Positions 1-8,158 of a stretch of DNA of 64,000 nucleotides are shown piece by piece. The position numbers were made by a program, and so were the translations under genes. Within the stretch, counting starts at the first letter, position 1; each line of letters starts with the position of its first letter. A model generated the notes under the pieces. It had not been told where the DNA came from. It worked only from the letters and a program-made list of their open reading frames with translations, and did not search any database. This DNA is from Luteibacter anthropi (GTDB lineage Bacteria > Pseudomonadota > Gammaproteobacteria > Xanthomonadales > Rhodanobacteraceae), in NCBI RefSeq assembly GCF_011759365.1, contig NZ_JAARLZ010000003.1:485021-549020 (forward strand), given 5' to 3'.

Positions 1-200
1 TCGCCCACAAGCGTATCGCCGAAGTGGCGCCGGCCCTGGTCGGTGGCGTACTGATCGGCGCCGCGGCGCAGGTAGCTCGCATGGTCGTTGGCGGCAATGG
101 CACGGGTTCGGGTGCCACGGCCTGCCAGTCGAGCAGCGGCGGCGCGTTCCTGATGGATGCCGTCAACACCGCGATGCATCTGCTGCAGATCCATGCATAA
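1..200 (+). CDS. virB2: VirB2 major pilin, C-terminal part (5' end outside window)
   Basis: An open frame runs in from before the window (first full codon at base 3) and stops with TAA at 198-200. The visible 65 residues contain a hydrophobic segment (ALVGGVLIGAAAQVARMVV) followed by a short polar tail, as in the second membrane helix and C-terminus of VirB2 pilins. VirB2 subunits sit in the inner membrane and polymerise into the T4SS pilus. The assignment rests on this helix and on position immediately before virB3, whose start codon overlaps this stop region. The N-terminus and signal sequence cannot be seen. Confidence 0.75.
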   Translation, partial: AHKRIAEVAPALVGGVLIGAAAQVARMVVGGNGTGSGATACQSSSGGAFLMDAVNTAMHLLQIHA

Positions 201-504
201 GAATCCGCTGTTCCGAGGTTGCACCCGACCGCCCATGTTCATGGGTGTGCCTTACATCCCATTCTTCATGGGTGCGGGCACCGGGCTGCTCCTCAGCATG
301 TACTTCAACTTCTGGTTCCTGCTGTTCATTCCGTGCGTGATTTTCATCATGCGCATGATGGCTCGACGCGACGAGATGATCTTCCGACTGCTGGCCCTTC
401 GCCTTCAGTTCAAGACCCGCGTACGGAATGTTCCCCAGCACGACGGAATGTGGGTATTCACGCCGAACAGCTATCGCGATCCTTCCAAGGATAGACGCAA
501 GTAG
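193..504 (+). CDS. virB3: VirB3 inner-membrane T4SS component
   Basis: A 103-residue protein starting MHKNPLFRG, with two adjacent hydrophobic stretches (about residues 14-50, including FFMGAGTGLLLSMYF and FWFLLFIPCVIFIM) and a basic C-terminal half. This is the size and layout of VirB3, a small inner-membrane protein that works with the VirB4 ATPase. I chose ATG 193 over an in-frame ATG at 157 because 193 overlaps the virB2 stop by 8 bases, typical of translational coupling, and removes an implausible Cys-rich leader. virB4 follows after 63 bases. Confidence 0.85.
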   Translation: MHKNPLFRGCTRPPMFMGVPYIPFFMGAGTGLLLSMYFNFWFLLFIPCVIFIMRMMARRDEMIFRLLALRLQFKTRVRNVPQHDGMWVFTPNSYRDPSKDRRK

Positions 505-567
505 TAGAACAGGCGCCCCGGCAGACCCATCTGCCGGGGCATCTATCGATCTTCACGGCTCCTGACC

Positions 568-3033
568 ATGTTCACACCCGACGCTCCCATCTCGACCCAC
601 ATCACGCTGTCCGCGCATGTATCCCCTTCCGTCGTCAAGACGACCGGAGGCGATTACCTGCTGACCTGGCGCCTCGAAGGCCTGCCATTCGTCGGTCGCG
701 AAGAATGGGAGCTCGAGCACCGCCACAACACCTTCAATCGCATGCTGCAGACGCTGCGAGCACCGGATTACACCAACGTCGCCTTCTGGGTGCACGATAT
801 TCGTCGCCGCCGGGGCATCCGTGACAAGTCGAAGTTCGGCCAGGCCTTCAACCAGGAGCTGTCCGACGCGTACTACAGCTCGCTCGCCAGCCAGAAGCTC
901 ATGCAGAACGAGCTCTACCTGACGATGATTTATCGCCCCATCGTGCACGGCAAGCGCTTCGCTGAAAAAACCTCGAACATAGAACGCCTGGAGGCCGAGC
1001 AGGCCCAGGCGGTCGCTACCATCCTGGAACTCGCCGGCAATATCGAAGCGGTGCTCAAGGACTACGCTCCCACTCGCCTGGGCATGTACGAAGCCGCCAA
1101 CGGCCTCGTCTTCTCTGAAGTCCTGGAGCTGTTCGGCTTCATCCTCAACCGCATCGACGAGCCGGTGCCCGTGCTGAAGGCGCCGATCTACGATTACCTC
1201 GCCGTCAGCCGCCAGCGATTTTCGGCCAAGACCGGTGACTTCGTGCTCACCGCACCGGACGGCAAGAATCACTTCGGCGCCATCCTCAATATCAAGGAGT
1301 ATGTCGACGGAACCTACCCCGGGATCCTCAATGGACTGAAGTTCCTCGACTTCGAGTATGTGATCACGCATTCATTCACGCCGATGGGCCGCCAGGACGC
1401 GCTACGTGCCCTGGAGCGCACCAAGGGCATGATGGTGTCGTCCGGCGACAAGGCCGTGAGCCAGATCATCGAGCTCGACCACGCCATGGACCAGCTGGCA
1501 TCCGGCAACTTCGTGCTTGGTGAGTATCATTTTTCCATCTCGATCTACGCGCCGACCCAGGAAGCACTGTCCTCGCAGATCGCCACGACGCGAGCGGAAC
1601 TGTCCAACGCGGGCTTCGTCACGGTGAAAGAGGACCTGGCCGTGACCGCGGCGTTCTACGCGCAGTTTCCGGGTAACTGGAAATATCGCACCCGCCTGGC
1701 CAACGTCAGCTCGCTCAACTTCCTCGGCCTTTCGCCGCTGCACAACTTCGCGACGGGCAAGAAGGAAAACAATCCCTGGGGCGCCTGCGTCACCACGCTG
1801 CAGACGACCAACGGCCAGCCTTACTACTTCAACTTCCACGCCACGCACCCCGCCGAAAACTCGCTAGGGGAGAAGGCGATCGCCAATACCATGGTCATCG
1901 GCAAGTCCGGTACCGGCAAGACGGCGCTTATCAACTTCCTGCTCAGCCAGGTGCAGAAGCTTGACCCGTCGCCCACCATATTCTTCTTCGACAAGGATCG
2001 CGGCGCCGAGATCTTCGTGCGTGCATGTGGCGGCAACTATCTCGCCCTGGAAAACGGCAAGCCGACCGGCTTCAATCCGTTCCACTGCGAGCGCAACGAA
2101 GAGAACGCGCAGTTCCTTGCCGAACTGATCAAGGTGCTGGCAGGCAAGAGCGTCTACAGCTCCCGCGAGGAGGAAGACATCTATCGGGCGGTCGACAACA
2201 TGCTCGACACGCCCATGCACCTGCGCAACATGACCAACTTCCAGAAGAGCCTTCCCAACCTGGGAGACGACGGCCTGTTCATTCGCATGCGCAAGTGGAC
2301 AGCGGGCAATTCACTGGGCTGGGTCTTCGACAACCCCCAGGATACGGTCGACCTGACGCGCGCCAACATCATCGGCTTCGACTACACGGACATCATCGAC
2401 AACGCCGAAGTCCGCGTGCCGGTCATCAACTACCTGCTGCACCGCCTCGAGGCATTGATCGACGGCCGCCGCCTGATCTACGTGATGGACGAGTTCTGGA
2501 AGATCCTCGATGGCAAGGGAGGCCTCAAGGAGTTCGCCAAGAACAAGCAGAAAACCATCCGTAAGCAGAACGGCATGGGCATCTTCGCCACGCAGAGCCC
2601 GGAGGACGCGCTGGCCAGCGATATCGCATCGGCGCTGATCGAGCAGACCGCCACGATGATCCTCCTGCCCAACCCGAACGCCAGCCGCGAAGATTACGTC
2701 GACGGCCTCAAGCTGACCGATGCCGAATACCAGGTGGTGGTCAGCCTCGACGAACGCTCGCGCTGCTTCCTGGTGAAGCAAGGCCACGCGTCGGCCGTTT
2801 GCCAGCTCAACCTGCGCGGCATGGACGATGCGCTGGCGGTCATCTCCGCCTCCACGGACAACATCGAGATCATGCACGAGGTGCTCCAGGTGCGTGCCGA
2901 GGCCGAAGGAGTTTCCACCGCCGACCTGCGTCCCGAGCAGTGGCTGGAAACCTTCTATGAAAACCGCAAGGGCAGCGGCAAGGGCAATCCCTCGCCACGC
3001 CCTACTCCCAATTCGTCCCGACGTGCCGCCTGA
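568..3033 (+). CDS. virB4: VirB4 T4SS ATPase
   Basis: An 821-residue VirB4-family ATPase, the usual length. The N-terminal half is the CagE/TrbE/VirB domain. The C-terminal RecA-like domain carries a Walker A motif GKSGTGKT at about residues 446-453 and a Walker B region LIYVMDEFWKIL at about 634-645, followed by a TQSPEDA-type motif. VirB4 energises pilus assembly and substrate transfer at the inner membrane. The C-terminus is Ser/Pro-rich (SGKGNPSPRPTPNSS). No frameshift or missing motif was seen. It lies between virB3 and virB5 on the same strand and is probably co-transcribed with them. Confidence 0.95.
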   Translation: MFTPDAPISTHITLSAHVSPSVVKTTGGDYLLTWRLEGLPFVGREEWELEHRHNTFNRMLQTLRAPDYTNVAFWVHDIRRRRGIRDKSKFGQAFNQELSDAYYSSLASQKLMQNELYLTMIYRPIVHGKRFAEKTSNIERLEAEQAQAVATILELAGNIEAVLKDYAPTRLGMYEAANGLVFSEVLELFGFILNRIDEPVPVLKAPIYDYLAVSRQRFSAKTGDFVLTAPDGKNHFGAILNIKEYVDGTYPGILNGLKFLDFEYVITHSFTPMGRQDALRALERTKGMMVSSGDKAVSQIIELDHAMDQLASGNFVLGEYHFSISIYAPTQEALSSQIATTRAELSNAGFVTVKEDLAVTAAFYAQFPGNWKYRTRLANVSSLNFLGLSPLHNFATGKKENNPWGACVTTLQTTNGQPYYFNFHATHPAENSLGEKAIANTMVIGKSGTGKTALINFLLSQVQKLDPSPTIFFFDKDRGAEIFVRACGGNYLALENGKPTGFNPFHCERNEENAQFLAELIKVLAGKSVYSSREEEDIYRAVDNMLDTPMHLRNMTNFQKSLPNLGDDGLFIRMRKWTAGNSLGWVFDNPQDTVDLTRANIIGFDYTDIIDNAEVRVPVINYLLHRLEALIDGRRLIYVMDEFWKILDGKGGLKEFAKNKQKTIRKQNGMGIFATQSPEDALASDIASALIEQTATMILLPNPNASREDYVDGLKLTDAEYQVVVSLDERSRCFLVKQGHASAVCQLNLRGMDDALAVISASTDNIEIMHEVLQVRAEAEGVSTADLRPEQWLETFYENRKGSGKGNPSPRPTPNSSRRAA

Positions 3034-3073
3034 CCAATTCAGCCGCATGGGTAATCACATCGGAGTGAGCCAC

Positions 3074-3850
3074 ATGAACACCAAGCAGAACAAGCGCCAG
3101 TCATGGGTCGGCTACGTCAGCCGGGTAGCAATCGCGATCGGCATGACCGTGGCTGTCGGCATGTATGCCGCCCCCACGAAGGCCCAGTGGATCGTGAACG
3201 ACCCGCTTTCCATGGGAAAGAGCATCGAGGAGTTCCTTGAGCAGGCCAAGCGCTGGGGAGAAACCGCCAAGCACTACACCGACCAGGTAGCGTTCTGGCA
3301 AAACAATCTCATCAAGCTGCAAAGCCTCCAGTACGACCTGCTTCGTACCCAGCAGCAGTTCCAGAAAGTCGACGACAACTTCGGCGTCGCCGAAAAGTGC
3401 CCCGGTGCTTCGCTCATGCAGGGTGATATCACCTCAGCGCTGACGTCCGTCCTCGGCAAGCTCTCGGGCGACTACAAGAGTCAGCAGGACATGGTTTGCG
3501 TATTGATCGCTCGTACCTACAACCAGCGTTACAACAACACGGTGGACTATCTCCAGCAGGTATCTACCCAGACTGGCTTCCTGTCGCAGCTTGCCCAGAT
3601 GCGCCTCACCAGCGTGGGCGATTCGCCCGGCAAGCTGCAGGCCCTCCAGGACGACACGGCGCGCTTCAATGTCAACGTCCAGCAAGCCCGTGACTCCTGG
3701 AAAACCACCGACGAGCAGCTAACGGCTCAGATCACCGCCCTCGAAGACAAGCAGAAGACGCTGTCGCGGATCGTCCTGAAGGGTGCGCCCTCCCCCCTCG
3801 GCACGGTGGTGAACGCCGGCATCCTCAAGGCGGCGCTGGAAGTCCACTGA
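3074..3850 (+). CDS. virB5: VirB5 minor pilin / pilus-tip protein
   Basis: A 258-residue protein with a signal peptide (basic MNTKQNKRQSW, a hydrophobic core, likely cleavage after PTKA near residue 37). The mature part is largely helical with coiled-coil character (WGETAKHYTDQVAFWQNNL; QQARDSWKTTDEQLTAQITAL). This fits VirB5, the periplasmic or extracellular minor pilus subunit, and the gene sits between virB4 and virB6. I chose ATG 3074, which has CGGAGTGAG just upstream; an in-frame ATG at 3047 would put nine extra residues before the signal peptide. Family identity rests on architecture plus synteny more than on a signature motif. Confidence 0.8.
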   Translation: MNTKQNKRQSWVGYVSRVAIAIGMTVAVGMYAAPTKAQWIVNDPLSMGKSIEEFLEQAKRWGETAKHYTDQVAFWQNNLIKLQSLQYDLLRTQQQFQKVDDNFGVAEKCPGASLMQGDITSALTSVLGKLSGDYKSQQDMVCVLIARTYNQRYNNTVDYLQQVSTQTGFLSQLAQMRLTSVGDSPGKLQALQDDTARFNVNVQQARDSWKTTDEQLTAQITALEDKQKTLSRIVLKGAPSPLGTVVNAGILKAALEVH

Positions 3851-3924
3851 CCGTTCACGGAAGACGAACACATCCATTCAGCCGGCGGCGCTAGCGCACG
3901 GCAAGATCAGGAAGAAAGGCAGAC

Positions 3925-4998
3925 ATGGCGAATATTGGTGACTACGTATTCTACCGACTTATTTACGACTACCTCGTAGATAAGATCAACAAGTTCGGCA
4001 TGGACCTCATGGGCCGGATGATGAGCTGGGCGGCGTTCTTCGCGCTGATCCTGGTGACTATCTACATCATCGTCCAGGGCTACCGCGTCATGACCGGTCG
4101 CGCCCGCGAGCCGATGATGGAACTGGTGATCAATCTCGGCCGCATCGTCGTCATCGTCTCCGCGGCGACGGCCATGGCAATCGGCAGCACCAACATCAAC
4201 ACCTTCCTGACCACGGATCTCGACAAGAACATCCATTACCTGTTCACCGGAGACAGCGGCACGACCACTGCGGACGCCATCGACAAGAACCTGGCTTACA
4301 CGCAGCTGGCCCTGGCATCCATCGACGCCGTCCAGATCGTCGGTTCCGACCCGGAAATGCAGGCCGAGAAAACCCGTTCGCTCTTCATGGCCGGATTCGG
4401 CAGCTCGTCACCTCCGATGGCCGCCGGCGCCATGCTGCTGCTCTACCAGTTCGCCATGGCCTTGTTCATCGGTCTTGGACCTTTGTTCATCCTTTGCCTG
4501 ATCTTCGACCAGACCAAGGAGCTGTTCCGCCGTTGGCTCATGTACGGGTTGGGCACGCTATTCTCCATGGCCCTGCTCAGCGCCGTATCCAGCATGGTTC
4601 TCGAACTCACCATTCGCGTCAGCGTCGCCACCTGGGGATCGAAGCTTGCCAGCAGCTTCATCCCCGGAGCGACCGAAGGCCTTTCCAGCCTTGCCTTGCA
4701 GCAAGGCGGCATCGGCTTGCTGCTCACCGTACTTATCGTGTCGGTACCCCCGATGGCAGCCATGTTCTTCCAGGGCGTTCTGGGTAGTGCGCTGACGTAT
4801 TCGGCGTTCACGCCAGGTGGGCGCCCGGGGCCGCAGGGGCAACCGGCTGGGTCTATGGGAGGCCTGCACAAAATTGATAATCAAGCTCCACAAAACGCCG
4901 GAGTAATGCACGCCCGACTTGTTTCGTCGTCAGGCAACGCCAATACACCTGCCTCTGAAGCAATTCGAAATCATCAAGCAGGACAGAATCAGAAATGA
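3925..4998 (+). CDS. virB6: VirB6 polytopic inner-membrane T4SS protein
   Basis: A 357-residue protein with at least five hydrophobic segments (for example AFFALILVTIYIIVQGY near 35-51, LGRIVVIVSAATAMAIGS near 72-89, MALFIGLGPLFILCLIF near 177-193). It matches the VirB6/TrbL family that forms part of the inner-membrane channel. The C-terminal tail after FFQGVLGSALTYSAF is polar and low-complexity. A ribosome site GAAGAAAGG precedes ATG 3925. The TGA overlaps the ATG of the next gene (ATGA), coupling it to the first DUF4189 protein. A broken copy of the last part of this gene recurs near 7371-7666. Confidence 0.92.
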   Translation: MANIGDYVFYRLIYDYLVDKINKFGMDLMGRMMSWAAFFALILVTIYIIVQGYRVMTGRAREPMMELVINLGRIVVIVSAATAMAIGSTNINTFLTTDLDKNIHYLFTGDSGTTTADAIDKNLAYTQLALASIDAVQIVGSDPEMQAEKTRSLFMAGFGSSSPPMAAGAMLLLYQFAMALFIGLGPLFILCLIFDQTKELFRRWLMYGLGTLFSMALLSAVSSMVLELTIRVSVATWGSKLASSFIPGATEGLSSLALQQGGIGLLLTVLIVSVPPMAAMFFQGVLGSALTYSAFTPGGRPGPQGQPAGSMGGLHKIDNQAPQNAGVMHARLVSSSGNANTPASEAIRNHQAGQNQK

Positions 4999-5489
4999 CA
5001 ATTGTTCTTCGCACTATCGCACTCATTGGACTCATGCTCACAACCAGAATGGCTAGCGCCGAGGGCGGTTGTCCACCGGGGCAATATCCGCAGCAAGGCC
5101 CTGGCTGGCAGGCGTGCGTCCCCATCCCTGGGTACGATACAGAACCCACCCCCAGCCAGAAGCCACTTCGATACATCAGCCAATGGATATCTTTCGCGGT
5201 GGACGTTGATAGCGGGGGATTCGGCGTAAGTTCAGATTCGTCCTCTCGCGAGTCGGCGATTCGCACGGCAATTTCTGATTGCCATGCGGCAGGCGGGCGC
5301 TCTTGCGCCACCGTAGGCACGGCTCTTAACGCGTGCATGGCTATATCCCAAGGTGACGAAAAATTCTGGCTCAACTCAGATGTACGCAAGGAAAAAGCTG
5401 TATCCAAAAGTCTCGACGATTGCAAGTTGAGCGATAAAAACTGCAGCCTTCACTACGCAGGTTGCGCAAGCCCCATCATAGTCAATTGA
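4995..5489 (+). CDS. Secreted DUF4189-type protein, array copy 1
   Basis: A 164-residue protein with a signal peptide ending near ASA. The mature protein starts EGGCPPGQYPQQGPGW and has a second early Cys in ACVPIPGY. The C-terminal domain has the DUF4189 pattern: W..(F/A)xDxxxGxFG, then SRESAIRTAISDC, an HAAGGRSC-type loop and NACMAI, with paired cysteines that suggest periplasmic disulfides. It overlaps virB6 by four bases, so it is translated with the secretion system. Function is unknown. The position inside an X-T4SS locus and the secretion signal suggest an accessory or immunity-like periplasmic role, which is inference. Confidence 0.8.
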   Translation: MTIVLRTIALIGLMLTTRMASAEGGCPPGQYPQQGPGWQACVPIPGYDTEPTPSQKPLRYISQWISFAVDVDSGGFGVSSDSSSRESAIRTAISDCHAAGGRSCATVGTALNACMAISQGDEKFWLNSDVRKEKAVSKSLDDCKLSDKNCSLHYAGCASPIIVN

Positions 5490-5700
5490 GATGTGAATAC
5501 CCGAGCACATGCAATAAACCAACCATCACCAACAACACATAGTTCAAGGCGACCAGATGATGCCGCAAGATCACCGTCATCACATCTTTAAAATGGCCAG
5601 GTAACTCGTCACGCCAAGGAGGTGCGTTGAATGCGTATATCTCATCCAGCGCCAACATGCTTTTCGATTCATCACCTTTCGGTGATGGCACGGATGACAA
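5482..5700 (-). CDS. Possible small tail-anchored membrane protein, antisense in the DUF4189 array
   Basis: A 72-residue minus-strand frame, acidic and polar at its N-terminus (GDESKSMLALDEIYAF) and ending in a hydrophobic stretch HLVALNYVLLVMVGLLHVLGY, so it would be tail-anchored. Its N-terminal half is conserved in a second block near 6717-6830 with conservative changes (DEIYAF versus DEVYAF, MLAL versus ILVL), which hints that this strand was once coding. The second copy breaks after ELPSH. It lies convergent with array copy 1 and divergent from copy 2. It may be a remnant rather than a live gene. No function is assigned. Confidence 0.3.
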   Translation of the reverse strand: MSSVPSPKGDESKSMLALDEIYAFNAPPWRDELPGHFKDVMTVILRHHLVALNYVLLVMVGLLHVLGYSHLN

Positions 5701-5725
5701 GAAGGATTCGGATCACTACTTGTTT
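5593..5725. repeat. Duplicated block upstream of DUF4189 copy 2 (partner at 6717-6849)
   Basis: About 130 bases beginning ATGGCCAGGTAACTCGTCAC match 6717-6849 closely, and the similarity continues into the following genes. The block marks a tandem duplication within the array. It also holds the conserved half of the small antisense frame. Confidence 0.85.
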
Positions 5726-6205
5726 ATGAAACAGTTCCTCTCAGCGGCACTATTTCTCTTTTACTCTTTCGCTATCCACGCGGAAGGCGGTTGCCCTCCG
5801 GGTGAATATCCTCAGGAAGGACCCGGCTGGCGATCATGCGTGCCCATCCCTGGCTACGACAATGCACCTCAAGCCCGACGCCCCCGCATCAAGGATCAAT
5901 GGGGCGCGCTCTCCGTGGACCCTGATCATGGCGTAATTGGCGTCATTCTGACGGCTGACACAAAAAAAGAAGCTTCCGAAGCAGCCACAAAAGACTGCAA
6001 ATCCAAGGGAGGCAAGGAATGTACGCTCATGGTCAGCGTACTTAACGAATGCTTTGCCATGTACACCGGTAACAAGAACATATGGGTAAAGCCGGGCCTC
6101 AGCAAATCGGAGGCTGAAAGAAACACTCTAGAGGTGTGCCAAAAAGACGATTCCGATTGTCAGCGATACTTCGCCGCATGCAGCGCACCGATCATCATTC
6201 AGTAG
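5726..6205 (+). CDS. Secreted DUF4189-type protein, array copy 2
   Basis: A 159-residue protein. ATG 5726 gives a clean signal peptide MKQFLSAALFLFYSFAIHA followed by EGGCPPGEYPQEGPGW; the frame is open 33 codons further upstream, but that part is polar and lies in the duplicated block. The DUF4189 core is visible as QWGALSVDPDHG, a KKEASEAATKDC helix, GGKECTLMV and NECFAMY. Compared with copy 1 the linker is shorter. Base composition is visibly less GC-rich than the virB genes. It is nearly identical at the signal peptide to copy 3, so this pair is the most recent duplication. Function unknown. Confidence 0.78.
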   Translation: MKQFLSAALFLFYSFAIHAEGGCPPGEYPQEGPGWRSCVPIPGYDNAPQARRPRIKDQWGALSVDPDHGVIGVILTADTKKEASEAATKDCKSKGGKECTLMVSVLNECFAMYTGNKNIWVKPGLSKSEAERNTLEVCQKDDSDCQRYFAACSAPIIIQ

Positions 6206-6330
6206 GAATGCCTCGCCGCGACGATTCGATAAAACAGATCATCATTAACCATCTGCCTGTGACTTGAAATGACATAAGCGATGACACTCGTTTCGCGTTC
6301 ACGGCGTGCGATCCTCCAAGAGGAACTTTT

Positions 6331-6702
6331 ATGAACAAGTACATCATCGCTCTTCTTATTGGCGGCCTTAGCGCCAGCGCGACAGCTGGCGAATTCATTC
6401 CGTACTATGGAAACAATCCGTTCCTGTTCTGCACACTCGGCGTCCCCCAGGATTGCTGGGTGCCCGATCAGAAGGAATATGGGACTTACCACAAAACTGG
6501 CCGCCATTGCTTCAATCCATACTCTGCCAACCTCTATAGCCGCGTCTGCCCACAGGCATTCCCCAACGGAGCTAACGGCAAGCCAACCGGCCAGGAATCG
6601 GCCGACCAGCCGAAAATGCCCAATCCGAACCTGACACCCAATCCGGACATCGTGCCCAAGGCGAATTTCGTCGCCAGGGATCCCGCTGATGCCAGCCCTT
6701 GA
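6331..6702 (+). CDS. Small secreted Cys-containing protein of unknown function
   Basis: A 123-residue protein with a good ribosome site (AAGAGGA before ATG 6331) and a signal peptide ending SATA-GE. The mature part has four cysteines (LFCTLG, QDCWVP, RHCFNP, RVCPQA) and a Pro/Asn-rich C-terminal tail (PNPNLTPNPDIVPKANF). It shares no motif with the DUF4189 proteins around it. Being exported and embedded between array copies 2 and 3, it may be another accessory or immunity protein of the T4SS locus, but I do not recognise the family. Confidence 0.6.
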   Translation: MNKYIIALLIGGLSASATAGEFIPYYGNNPFLFCTLGVPQDCWVPDQKEYGTYHKTGRHCFNPYSANLYSRVCPQAFPNGANGKPTGQESADQPKMPNPNLTPNPDIVPKANFVARDPADASP

Positions 6703-6716
6703 TTTTCAATTGATTG

Positions 6717-6849
6717 ATGGCTAGGTAACTCGTCACGCCAAGGACGTGCGTTGAATGCGTACACCTCATCCAGTACCAATATGCTTTTCGATTTATCACC
6801 TCCCGGTGACGAACGAATGGCAAGAAGGATTCGGATCACAACCTTCTTT
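6717..6849. repeat. Duplicated block upstream of DUF4189 copy 3 (partner at 5593-5725)
   Basis: The second copy of the block at 5593-5725. It starts at ATGGCTAGGTAACTCGTCAC and runs into the signal peptide codons of the next gene. The junction with unrelated sequence at its left edge lies just after the stop of the preceding small gene. Confidence 0.85.
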
Positions 6850-7362
6850 ATGAAACAGTTCTTTCCAGCGCTCCTACTCCTCCTTTGCTCTTTCGCTATC
6901 CACGCGGAAGGTGGCTGCCCTCCGGGTGAATATCCCCAGCAAGGACCTGGCTGGCAGACCTGCGTACCGATCCCAGGCTACGAATCAAATCCCGCATCCA
7001 ATCAAAAGCAGGTGAGATATATCGACCAGTGGATATCTTTTTCTGCTGACCCAGACAATGGCGCATTCGGAATATCCTCAAATCCATCCAGCAGGGAATC
7101 GGCGATCCGGAGTGCCACCGATGGTTGTCGTGCGAAAGGCGGAAAGACTTGTACGAACCTGGGAACAGTTCTGAATGCTTGCCTAGCGATTACCGAAGGG
7201 GACAAGAAGTGGTGGACGAACTCGGGAACCACGAAGGTAAATGCTGAGACCAAGAGCATTCAAGCGTGCAAGGAAAATGATGACAATTGCGAGCTAAATT
7301 ACTCAATGTGCGCCAACATAGTGATGGCACATGAATCTCAGAATCTTACCCATCGTCCCTAA
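6850..7362 (+). CDS. Secreted DUF4189-type protein, array copy 3
   Basis: A 170-residue protein with signal peptide MKQFFPALLLLLCSFAIHA and mature start EGGCPPGEYPQQGPGW. The DUF4189 core is clear: QWISFSADPDNGAFG, SSRESAIRSATDGC, GGKTCTNLG, NACLAI and a final NCELNYSMCANIV. The core is closest to copies 1 and 4, while the signal peptide and upstream DNA match copy 2, which suggests recombination between array members. The C-terminus has about nine extra residues (HESQNLTHRP) after the point where copies 1 and 4 stop. Function unknown. Confidence 0.78.
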   Translation: MKQFFPALLLLLCSFAIHAEGGCPPGEYPQQGPGWQTCVPIPGYESNPASNQKQVRYIDQWISFSADPDNGAFGISSNPSSRESAIRSATDGCRAKGGKTCTNLGTVLNACLAITEGDKKWWTNSGTTKVNAETKSIQACKENDDNCELNYSMCANIVMAHESQNLTHRP

Positions 7363-7370
7363 ACCGTAAT

Positions 7371-7666
7371 CATGTTCACTCTCCCTCTTCAGTGCCGTGC
7401 TTATCGCATCGGCACCGCCGTTGGCGGGCATGTTTTTCCAGGGTGCCCTCGGTGGTGAGCTGGCGTGCTCGGCATTTACGCCGGGTGTGCGACGGGGACC
7501 CAGGGACAGTCAGCGGGATCGATGGGTGGGTCGCCGTTGCCTGACATACGGGACGTATCAAACAGTGAGTCCATATCACATGCGATACCTCGCCGCACCC
7601 AGAAACACCAGTGCGCCCACGCCCGAGGCCGTCAGAAAAAACAATTCGGTCCCGAATCCGCCATGA
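7371..7666 (+). pseudogene. Decayed copy of the virB6 3' end
   Basis: The translated DNA matches the C-terminus of VirB6 (4555-4998) in pieces. PPLAGMFFQGALGG resembles PPMAAMFFQGVLGS, SAFTPG is shared, QSAGSMGG (one frame away) resembles QPAGSMGG, and TPEAVRKNNSVPNPP resembles the VirB6 tail. The reading frame changes after SAFTPGV and returns near the end, and an internal deletion seems to join an LLSAV-like piece directly to the PP.AGMFFQG piece. The remnant ends in a TGA overlapping the ATG of copy 4, exactly as virB6 overlaps copy 1, so the duplicated unit was virB6-3'-end plus a DUF4189 gene. Confidence 0.75.
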
Positions 7667-8157
7667 CAACCTTTCGCCGCGCTCTTACTTCTATTGGTTT
7701 TATGTTTTTGAGTGCCCTAGCCCATGCTAAGGGAGGCTGCCCGACAGGACAGTATCCTCAGCAAGGGGCCGGTTGGCAGACCTGCGTACCGATTCACGGT
7801 CATGGCGCGGAACCGCCGACTCGACAAAAACAGCCTCGTTTCATAAACCAATGGCTTTCCTTCGCTGTAGATCCTAGTAACGGGGCGTTCGACATTTCGT
7901 CGGATCCGTCCTCCCGCGAATTTGCTATGAGCACGGCAATTGACCACTGCCAGGCGAAGGGCGGGAAGTTGTGCGATACAGCGGGAACAGTCCTCAACCC
8001 TTGCCTGGCTATCACTATCGGCGATAAGCAGCTTTGGACCAATTCCGATGTCAGAAAGGACAGGGCCGAATCCAAGAGCCTAAATGACTGTAAAAAAAAG
8101 GATGCCAATTGCGAACTGCATTACTCAGCGTGCGCGAGCCCGATCATGGTCAACTAA
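7663..8157 (+). CDS. Secreted DUF4189-type protein, array copy 4
   Basis: 164 residues, the same length as copy 1. The signal peptide ends near LAHA, and the mature protein starts KGGCPTGQYPQQGAGW with a second Cys in TCVPIHGH. The core has QWLSFAVDPSNGAFD, SSREFAMSTAIDHC, GGKLCDTAG, NPCLAI and a final NCELHYSACASPIMVN, almost the ending of copy 1 (SPIIVN). It overlaps the virB6 remnant by four bases, mirroring the virB6/copy 1 junction. I chose ATG 7663 because the upstream in-frame extension is the virB6 remnant read in another frame. Confidence 0.8.
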   Translation: MTTFRRALTSIGFMFLSALAHAKGGCPTGQYPQQGAGWQTCVPIHGHGAEPPTRQKQPRFINQWLSFAVDPSNGAFDISSDPSSREFAMSTAIDHCQAKGGKLCDTAGTVLNPCLAITIGDKQLWTNSDVRKDRAESKSLNDCKKKDANCELHYSACASPIMVN

Positions 8158-8158
8158 T

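Noticed and set aside
157..504. Longer VirB3 starting at ATG 157
   Set aside because: The extra twelve residues are Cys-rich and come from the virB2 coding region; ATG 193 is the coupled start.
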